Assembly (NCBI GenBank): GCA_025349905.2 | Contig: MU624962.1 | Location: 1-15,777, forward strand | Source: Blastocladiella britannica | Taxonomy: Eukaryota; Blastocladiomycota; Blastocladiomycetes; Blastocladiales; Blastocladiaceae | Direction: 5' to 3' | Length of the DNA stretch: 15,777 bases | Shown: one piece after another, positions 10,001-15,777 of the stretch | How positions within the stretch are numbered: position 1 is the stretch's first letter | Layout of the letters: each line of letters starts with the position of its first letter | Notes under the pieces: model-generated | Database searches by the model: none | Seen by the model: only the letters and a program-made list of their open reading frames with translations | Told to the model about the DNA's origin: nothing | Translations under genes and position numbers: made by a program

Positions 10001-13000
10001 CCTGGGCACCGTCGCCAGCGTCGAGGAGGCGGTACAGTGGCTCGGGTACACGTACATGAGCGTGCGCATGCGCAAGAACCCGCAGCGGTACGGCGTGTCG
10101 CTCGAGGACGACCCGGCGCTGGTAATGAAGCGACGCGAGCTGGTCGAGGAGGCGGCGCGCACACTTTTCTTCAACAACATGGTGGTCTATGACCAGACCA
10201 CGGGCATGCTCGCGAGCAAAGACATTGGGCGGATCGCGTCCACGTTCTACGTCAAGTACCCGACGATCGAGCTCATCAACCAGTGGCTCACCAAGTACCC
10301 GCACATGGCCGAGGCCGACGTGCTGGCGCTGGTCTCCGAGTGCCACGAGTTCAAGCAGATCAAGCTGCGCGCCGAGGAGCACAAGGAGCTGCTCGACCTG
10401 CTCCGCACCATGTGCCCGTGCCAGGTCAAGGACACGTCGATTGGCGAGTCGCACACCAAGGTCAACGTGCTCCTGCAGTCGTACATTTCCAACGCGCGGC
10501 CCAAAGATTTCGCGCTCGTGTCCGACACCTTTTACATTGCGCAGAACGCGGCGCGGATCCTGCGCGCCATCTTTGAGCTGTGCGTCAACCGCGGCCACAT
10601 GGCGTCGGCCAACTCGGTGCTGGGTCTGTGCAAGTCGGTCGAGCGCAAGATGTGGCCGTTTGTGCACCCGCTGGCGCAGTTCTCGGTGATCCCATTTGAC
10701 ATTTCGGAGAAGCTGTCGCACCTGTCGTACTCGACCGTGACCGAGCTGCGCGAGCTGTCGTCGGGCGACATTGGCGAACTGATCCGGTACCAGCGGTTTG
10801 GCGACACGGTCTCCACGTGCGCGTGGCAGTTCCCGTGGCTCGACATTACCTCGCGCGTGGCACCCATCACCAGCACCGTGATTGAGCTGCACCTCGACGT
10901 GGCGTGCGACTTTGACTGGCTCGATGTCGTGCACGGCAACATGCAGGTGTTCCACGTGTGGATCGAGGACGGCTCCGGTGAAGTGTACCACACCGAGCAG
11001 ATCATGATTCAACGCAACAAGCACCGCGAGCCGCTGCTGATGGCCATCAAGCTGCCGATTGCGTCGCCGCCGCCCAGCCAGCTGTTTGTGCAGTGGGTCT
11101 CGGACACGTGGCTCGGGTCCGAGGGCACCGAGACCGTGACCCTGGACCACGTGATTCTGCCCGACCTGTACACGCCGCACACGGACTTGCTGCCGCTCAA
11201 CCCGCTGCCCGTGTCGGCGCTGCAGAACCCGGCGTTGGAGGCCATCTGCAGTGTCAAGTTTCAGTACTTTAACCCGATCCAGACCCAAGTGTTCCATACG
11301 CTGTACCACACACGCGAGAACGTGCTGCTGGGCGCGCCGACCGGGTCGGGCAAGACGGTTGCGGCCGAGCTGGCCATGTGGGCCACGCTCCGCGACTACC
11401 CCAAGTCCAAGATCGTGTACATTGCGCCGCTCAAGGCGCTGGTGCGTGAGCGCGTCGACGACTGGCGCGTCAAACTGGCCCCCTTGGGCGTCAAAATTGT
11501 CGAGCTCACGGGCGACGTGGCGCCGGACATGAACACCATCACCCAGGGCGATATCATTATCACCACGCCGGAAAAGTGGGATGGCGTCTCTCGCAACTGG
11601 TATGCCCTATTCTTAAATTTTTTTTTTATTGTTGAATCATTGCTGACCTCATTCAACGTAACATAAGGCGCTCGCGATCCTACGTGCAGGCGGTGCGCTG
11701 CGTGATCATTGACGAGATCCACTTGCTTGGCGGCGACCGTGGACCCATTCTGGAAATCATCGTGTCACGCATGCACTACATTGCCGAGTCCACCAAGCAG
11801 CCGATCCGCATTGTGGGCCTCAGTACCGCGCTGGCCAACGCGCGCGACTTGGCCGACTGGCTCGGGATCTCGCCCCGCGGGCTCTTCAACTTCCGGCACT
11901 CGGTGCGCCCCGTGCAACTCGAGACGATGATTGACGGATTTGCGGGCAAGCACTACTGCCCGCGCATGGCGACCATGAACCGGCCGTGCTACGCCAACAT
12001 CCTGCAGCACTCGCGCCAGAAGCCCGCGCTGGTGTTTGTGTCGTCGCGGCGGCAAACCCGGCTCACGGCCCTGGACCTAATCTCGTACTGCTGCCTCGAC
12101 GACTCCCCCAAACGGTTCCTGCACATGAAGGAAGACGACAACGAGCTGGAACGGATCTTGGAGCGCGTCAAGGACACGCACTTGCAGCACACGCTCGCGT
12201 TCGGGATCGGCATGCACCATGCGGGGCTCACGGACTCGGACCGCCGGATCGTCGAGGAGCTGTTTGTCTCGCTCAAGATCCAGGTGCTGGTCGCCACGTC
12301 GACGCTCGCGTGGGGTGTCAACACGCCCGCGCACCTGGTGTGCATCAAGGGCACCGAGTTTTACGACGCCAAAAAGAAAAAGTACGTCGACATGGCCATC
12401 ACCGACGTGTTGCAGATGATGGGTCGCGCGGGACGTCCGGGCTACGACGACAAGGGTGTGGCCTGCGTCTTTGTCGAGGAGTCCAAAAAGAACTACTACA
12501 AGAAGTTTTTGCGTATGCCGTTCCTTTTTCCATTGTTGCATTCGTGTTCTTACAGGAAAAATTGAATAGACTCGCCATTCCCCGTCGAGAGCAGCCTCCA
12601 CAACTTCCTCCATGACCACCTCAACGCCGAAATCTCGACTGGAACCATCACCAGCAAGCAGGACGCGCTCGATTTCCTGACGTGGACGTACTTTTTCCGG
12701 CGCCTGACCAAGAACCCGACGTACTACGACCTGGCGTCGGCCGAGCAGCAGGACGTGAGCCTGTACCTGTCGCGCATGCTGGACCAGGTGCTGCAGGATC
12801 TGGACCGCGCCGGTTGCATTGAGCTCGACGGGGTCAAGGTGATTCCGACGCGGCTGGGCGCGATCGCGTCGTACTACTACATGTTCTACCAGACGCTGGA
12901 CCACTTCCACTGGCGCATCCGTCCCGGCCCCAACGTGGCGACGCCCAAGGCGCTGATCGAGACGCTGTGCCTGGCGCAAGAGTACGCCGAGCTGCCCGTG

Positions 13001-13831
13001 CGCCACAACGAGGACCTGCTCAACAAGCAGCTGGCGCAGTCGGTCCCGCTGCCCGTCTCGCACTTGCCTGGGTGGGACAACCCGCACCTCAAGACGCACC
13101 TGCTGCTGCAAGCGCACCTGTCGCACGCGCACTTGCCCATCACCGACTACGTGACCGACGGCACCATGGTCCTGGACCAGTCGGTGCGCGTCCTGCAGGC
13201 GATGCTCGATGTGGCGGTGCACAAGGGATTGCCGGACACGTGCGTGCAGATCATCGCGCTGCTGCAGTGCATCAAGCAGGCGCAGTGGCTCACCGACGAC
13301 AATTTGCAGCAACTGCCCAAGGGCATCGCGGCGCCGCGCGGCGTGCGGTGCATTGCCCAACTGTTTGACTGCTCCGAGGCACAGCTGGCCGATCAGCCGA
13401 AACTGCTCAAGTACGTGGCCAACTTGCCGCTGGTGCGCGTGCAGTGGCGTGAGACGTCCCGCACCTCGTCCAAGTCGGCGGCGGTGCCCGAGGGCCAGGG
13501 CGACAAGAGCGGGGCAACGTCGGTGCTCGAGAAGCAGCTGGTTGTGGGCGTCACGCGCGTCTCGAGTCTGCCGGCGCACCGATCGAACCGCGACACGCGC
13601 ATCCACGCGCCCCGGTTCCCCAAGGCGCAGTACGAGGGCTGGTACTTGCTGGCCGTGGGTCCTTCCTCTGGCAGTGATGACGAGAATGCGGTGCACCCGG
13701 TCGAGCTGCGCCGGTTCCAGTTCCGCGAGCGCGAGCGCATGTCGCTCAACATCGCTACCTATGGCCCAGGCACCAAGCTGTACGTGATGTGCGATGGGTA
13801 CTTGGGACTGGATCAGGAGTTTGTCATTTGA
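7100..13831 (+). CDS. ASCC3: ASCC3/Slh1-type double-cassette Ski2-like helicase
   Basis: Exons are 7100-7689, 7753-8381, 8458-8856, 8916-9183, 9250-9829, 9894-11599, 11668-12512 and 12570-13831, giving 2092 aa (human ASCC3 and yeast Slh1 are about 2,000-2,200). The family is the helicase of the ASC-1/RQT complex: it dissociates collided, ubiquitinated ribosomes and in animals also serves alkylation repair with ALKBH3. Cassette 1 has CAPTGAGKT (412-420), DEVH (565-568), SAT (602-604) and QIFGRAGRP (803-811). Cassette 2 has GAPTGSGKT (1302-1310), DEIH (1406-1409), STALAN (from 1443) and MMGRAGRP (to about 1648). Each cassette is followed by a Sec63-like region. Both sets of ATPase motifs look intact. 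ASCC3 rather than Brr2 is favoured by [15 protein letters not shown] across the last intron, [24 protein letters not shown] and the C-terminal [11 protein letters not shown]. Introns are 63, 76, 59, 66, 64, 68 and 57 nt. An Ala/Pro/Glu-rich insertion (about 437-480) separates motifs I and Ia of cassette 1. Confidence 0.94.
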
Positions 13832-14127
13832 TTTTTTTTTAGCTTTCTTCTTTTTGAGTAATGAATGGAGCAATCAATTGGATTACGCGATAGCGGCGAG
13901 CGGAGTCGGAATATTTTCTTTTTGAAATTGCAGTGGTATGAAAAGAGTTCAGTGGGTACTGGGTCAACCATGCTGCCAGAGGCCATGCGCCGTTAGAGGC
14001 ATTGGCGCCACAGCTCCCTGTTCATCCAAAAACAAATGAACCTGTCCCTGGCCGCCCATATCCAACCTTCAGCTGTGAATTCTGCTGAGGTGCTTGAATT
14101 CATTGGCCACTCAAGCCACGGATTCTC

Positions 14128-14147
14128 AAAAAAAAAAAAAAAAAAAA
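14128..14147 (+). repeat. Poly(A) tract of 20 nt
   Basis: Twenty consecutive A residues are followed at once by TTATATAC and, 28 nt further on, by TATAAA. Rigid dA:dT tracts of this kind are known to exclude nucleosomes in fungal promoters. A decayed retroposon tail is an alternative, but I see no duplicated flanks. Confidence 0.6.
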
Positions 14148-14175
14148 TTATATACTGGCCCACGCCCGAGCGCGC

Positions 14176-14181
14176 TATAAA
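14176..14181 (+). promoter_or_regulatory. TATA box of the secreted low-complexity protein gene
   Basis: TATAAA sits in a GC-rich context (CGCGCTATAAAGCAAG), 117 nt before the ATG at 14298. A start site about 30 nt downstream would leave a leader of roughly 85-90 nt that is strongly C/T-rich. A weaker TATATA lies at about 14149-14154. It is the clearest core promoter element in the window and suggests a strongly or conditionally expressed gene (inference). Confidence 0.5.
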
Positions 14182-14297
14182 GCAAGAGCGGATCCCTGCT
14201 CCTAAACCAACTTGAAGTTTCTTCACCCAAAACCAAAAGAAGCTGGCCTTCTCACACTCTTCATATTCCCCCCCTCCCCTTTCCTTATTTTACAAAA

Positions 14298-15026
14298 ATG
14301 GCCGCTGCGCGTTCCACCCGTTCCTCTTCGATCCTCATGCTCGTGCTCGCTGCTCTGGCGCTGGTCGCCATGACAAACCTCTCTGGCGGCGCCGGATCCC
14401 TTGCCGTGCACGCTGCAGCGGTTCCCTCGGTTCCCCTCGCACATCTCGCGATCCGCTCGCCCGCCACCGTCAACGCCGACAACAAGGGCGGACAGGTTGT
14501 GGTCACTCCCGGCGGTGCGGCGGCAGGCGATGCGGCCAAGAACGGCGGTGCTGGTAACGCCAATAAGGCTGGAGATGCGGCCAAGAAGGCGGGCGAGGCT
14601 GTCAAGAAGGCAGCCGAGAAGGCCAAGGCCGCCAAGAAGAACAACAACAACAAGGGCGCGGCCAAGAAGAACAATGACAACAAGAAGAACAACAACGGCA
14701 AGAAGAACAACAACGGCAACAACGGCGCGACGGCCGAGCTCGCGGCCATCAGCACCAAGATCGACGACCTGACCAAGCTCGTGCAACAGCTCGTCGCCGG
14801 TGCTGGCAACGCTGGCAATGCTGGCAACGCTGGTAACGCTGGTAACGGCAATGCTGGTAACGGCACTGCAACCCCGCCCGAGGCCAACAAGGGCGCCAAC
14901 AACGGCACCGCAACTCCGCCTGATGCCAACAAGGGCGCCAACAACGGTACCGAGGCAGCGGGCGGCGCAGCGGGCGGCGCAGCGGGCGGCGCAGCTGACG
15001 GCAAGACCAAGGTGGGAACGGAGTGA
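14298..15026 (+). CDS. Secreted low-complexity Ala/Gly/Asn/Lys-rich protein, family unknown
   Basis: A single 242-aa open frame starts in a good context (ACAAAAATGG). I do not recognise the family. Residues 1-28 form a signal peptide or signal anchor (Arg at 5 and 8, hydrophobic core about 12-25). Next come a short unique region (about 30-75), an Ala/Lys-rich helical stretch (about 86-115, AGDAAKKAGEAVKKAAEKAK), an Asn/Lys-rich stretch (about 113-143), and a short amphipathic helix (about 146-168, AELAAISTKIDDLTKLVQQL). The C-terminal half is built of tandem repeats: GNA units, two 14-residue NGTATPPxANKGAN units, and three AGGA units. No Cys is present. NGT sequons in the repeats could be N-glycosylated if the protein is secreted. 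A cell-wall, spore-coat or matrix role is possible but is only inference. Composition matches this gene alone and not its neighbours. The stop codon overlaps a consensus splice donor, so the 3' end is uncertain. Confidence 0.72.
   Translation: MAAARSTRSSSILMLVLAALALVAMTNLSGGAGSLAVHAAAVPSVPLAHLAIRSPATVNADNKGGQVVVTPGGAAAGDAAKNGGAGNANKAGDAAKKAGEAVKKAAEKAKAAKKNNNNKGAAKKNNDNKKNNNGKKNNNGNNGATAELAAISTKIDDLTKLVQQLVAGAGNAGNAGNAGNAGNGNAGNGTATPPEANKGANNGTATPPDANKGANNGTEAAGGAAGGAAGGAADGKTKVGTE
14802..14861 (+). repeat. 9-nt tandem repeat coding for Ala-Gly-Asn
   Basis: Five uninterrupted copies of GCTGGYAAY span 14802-14846. A GGCAAT spacer and one more copy follow to 14861. Synonymous differences between copies (GGC/GGT, AAC/AAT) show selection for the peptide or some age rather than a fresh slippage event. 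Confidence 0.85.
14859..14942 (+). repeat. 42-nt tandem duplication (14-residue unit)
   Basis: Two adjacent 42-nt units, 14859-14900 and 14901-14942, encode NGTATPPEANKGAN and NGTATPPDANKGAN. A third copy begins (NGT) and then diverges. The units differ at a few third positions and at one Glu/Asp codon. Confidence 0.85.
14955..14990 (+). repeat. 12-nt tandem repeat x3 (Ala-Ala-Gly-Gly)
   Basis: Three identical copies of GCAGCGGGCGGC sit in frame near the C-terminus of the secreted protein. Perfect identity suggests recent expansion and likely length polymorphism between strains. Confidence 0.9.
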
Positions 15027-15095
15027 GTATATGGTTTTCAAAAATGTAAAAAAAGTTCTTGTCTCACTCGTTGTTTTCGATTGCTTTTGGATCAG
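15023..15095 (+). other. Possible intron overlapping the stop codon of the secreted-protein gene
   Basis: GTGAGTAT at 15023-15030 is a near-perfect donor and overlaps the TGA at 15024-15026. A T-rich stretch ending in GGATCAG (15095) could be its acceptor. The 73-nt length fits the introns of this window. Splicing would remove the stop, continue as EDNCILLPHW and end at TAA 15199-15201, adding about 33 residues with a basic/hydrophobic end. The unspliced 242-aa form is the simpler reading, and the extension has no recognisable motif. Confidence 0.3.
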
Positions 15096-15224
15096 GGACA
15101 ACTGCATTTTGCTGCCTCATTGGAGCCGGAGTAGCCTAAATCATCCGCTCGAGGTATTGACAAAGCATAGAAAACAATTTATACTACTATTCAAACACTA
15201 ACGAGGTGAAGCGGAGCAAGATAG

Positions 15225-15719
15225 TTAACGCTTCTGCACCATCGGGATCGTATCAAGAACGTCGCTGCGGTTCAGAGCATTGGAAATCGACCCACTGGCA
15301 TTACCGGCGAGCGTGAGCGGCCGGGGCGAGCCTTGGAGCGCGACAACGCTCGTGCCTCCCACCTTGGACAGTGCTGATTTGCTTCCTGACTTTGCTCCAT
15401 GGCTATGGCTACCCGAAAGCGACCCGCTCTCCTGCGATGGGGCGTTGCGACGCAGGAGTTGCTTGGTCTGGCGGATCGTGAATTGGAGGAACGTAATCAT
15501 TTCGAGGGACGGGGCAAACCGCGACAGCCTATGTACAATTGCATTGGTGGGGGTTGCGAAAATAGAAAACACAACGGGACGTACGTGATGGACATGTACT
15601 GCGTCACATTCCAGGTAAAGTAATCCTGGGCCGATGAGGTGGACCGCGCCCACGATACACACACCAGATACGCAATGTTGATGATCACTGCTGGCAGGTA
15701 CACGAGTGCCTCCTTCAAG
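15225..15719 (-). CDS. C-terminal part of a membrane protein (possible 7TM receptor), partial
   Basis: Two minus-strand exons, 15719-15585 and 15528-15225, join across a 56-nt intron (GTACGT...ACATAG, 15529-15584) in phase 2. The upstream edge at 15719 is an inferred acceptor (CATTAG|C) after a T-rich stretch, so the gene continues past the right end of the window. If ATG 15758-15760 were used instead, this would be a small separate protein, which I think less likely. The visible peptide has one clear membrane helix (ALVYLPAVIINIAYLVCVSWA) and a second moderately hydrophobic stretch (NVTQYMSITLSRFAPSLEMITF). A basic juxtamembrane segment (RQTKQLLRR) and a Ser/Gly-rich tail of about 80 residues follow, ending at TAA 15225-15227. 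The pattern of two last helices, basic segment and Ser-rich tail is typical of the C-terminus of a G-protein-coupled receptor, but no family motif confirms it. Confidence 0.5.
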   Translation of the reverse strand, partial: LEGGTRVPASSDHQHCVSGVCIVGAVHLIGPGLLYLECDAVHVHHVRPVVFSIFATPTNAIVHRLSRFAPSLEMITFLQFTIRQTKQLLRRNAPSQESGSLSGSHSHGAKSGSKSALSKVGGTSVVALQGSPRPLTLAGNASGSISNALNRSDVLDTIPMVQKR

Positions 15720-15763
15720 CTAATGTGCCAATTTGCGTTAAGAGATCGATCCAATGCCATACC

Positions 15764-15777
15764 AAAAAAAAAAAAAA
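15764..15777 (+). repeat. Poly(A) run at the right edge (T tract on the minus strand)
   Basis: At least 14 A residues end the window. Read on the minus strand this is a T tract upstream of the inferred acceptor at 15720-15721, matching the T tracts found near the donors of other introns here. It is probably intronic. Confidence 0.5.

Larger units (their letters stand above)
13832..14297. other. Intergenic region: ASCC3 3' flank and promoter of the secreted-protein gene
   Basis: This stretch starts with a T-rich tract directly after the ASCC3 stop (13832-13856), which probably belongs to its 3' UTR; no AATAAA is visible. The middle (13860-14120) shows no gene, tRNA or conserved motif I can name, only two EcoRI-type GAATTC sites 13 bp apart (about 14077-14101). 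The right part holds a 20-nt A tract, a TATA box and a pyrimidine-rich leader (for example CCCCCCCTCCCC at about 14268-14279), which I assign to the next gene. Confidence 0.5.

Noticed and set aside
9699..11309. Long minus-strand open frame (536 codons) opposite ASCC3
   Set aside because: It is a mirror of the strongly C/G-ending codons of a clearly conserved helicase exon. Its translation is a basic, low-complexity string with no motif.
12077..13873. Long minus-strand open frame (598 codons) opposite the ASCC3 3' exons
   Set aside because: It crosses a well-supported ASCC3 intron without splicing and shows no family features; codon bias explains it.
14077..14101. Paired GAATTC sites and a weak CTTGA/TCAAG inverted repeat
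   Set aside because: They are too short and imperfect to call a regulatory site or element end.
14223..15107. Minus-strand open frames of 294 and 241 codons opposite the secreted protein
   Set aside because: They are reverse readings of a repeat-rich, GC-rich coding region. The plus strand has the TATA box, good start context and signal peptide.
1..15777. CRISPR arrays, tRNA or rRNA genes, insertion sequence ends
   Set aside because: I searched by eye on both strands and saw no spaced direct repeats, cloverleaf-like A/B boxes or rRNA-like blocks. The only mobile-element signal is the Fanzor relic.

Overview
The window is eukaryotic nuclear DNA. Its protein-coding genes are GC-rich and interrupted by short introns of 55-76 nt, with GT-AG boundaries and homopolymer T and A runs. 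It carries clear homologues of eukaryote-only proteins: the ERAD factor SEL1L/Hrd3 and the RQT/ASC-1 complex helicase ASCC3/Slh1. Strong C/G bias at third codon positions, very compact spacing and many tiny introns would fit an early-diverging (chytrid- or blastocladian-type) fungus or a similar compact protist. This lineage guess is inference and is weakly held.

Layout. Positions 1-490: no assignable gene. Positions about 491-1194 (+): a frameshifted relic of a Fanzor (eukaryotic TnpB/OrfB-type RNA-guided nuclease), with RuvC-I, zinc-ribbon and RuvC-III signatures spread over three frames. Positions 1320-3419 (+): a membrane-anchored PhoD-like metallophosphatase, 680 aa with one intron. Positions 3438-6915 (-): a SEL1L/HRD3 homologue of 1080 aa with four introns, ending tail-to-tail with the phosphatase gene and only 18 bp between stop codons. 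Positions 6916-7099: a compact head-to-head promoter region. Positions 7100-13831 (+): an ASCC3/Slh1 double-cassette helicase of 2092 aa with seven introns. Positions 13832-14297: an intergenic region with a 20-nt A tract and a TATAAA box. Positions 14298-15026 (+): a secreted low-complexity protein rich in Ala, Gly, Asn and Lys. Positions 15225-15719 (-): the 3' end of a membrane-protein gene, possibly a 7TM receptor, which continues beyond the right edge.

How the genes relate. The divergent pair joins two proteostasis genes: HRD3/SEL1L recruits misfolded ER proteins to the Hrd1 ubiquitin ligase, and ASCC3/Slh1 splits stalled, ubiquitinated ribosomes. They share a 184-bp intergenic region. 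The other genes look like ordinary independent neighbours. The most unusual items are the Fanzor relic, the intron architecture (pyrimidine tract next to the donor, A-rich 3' end), a 57-nt open-frame intron in HRD3, and the repeat-built secreted protein with a splice-donor-like sequence overlapping its stop codon. All exon joins were made by hand from reading-frame continuity and family conservation, with no transcript data.
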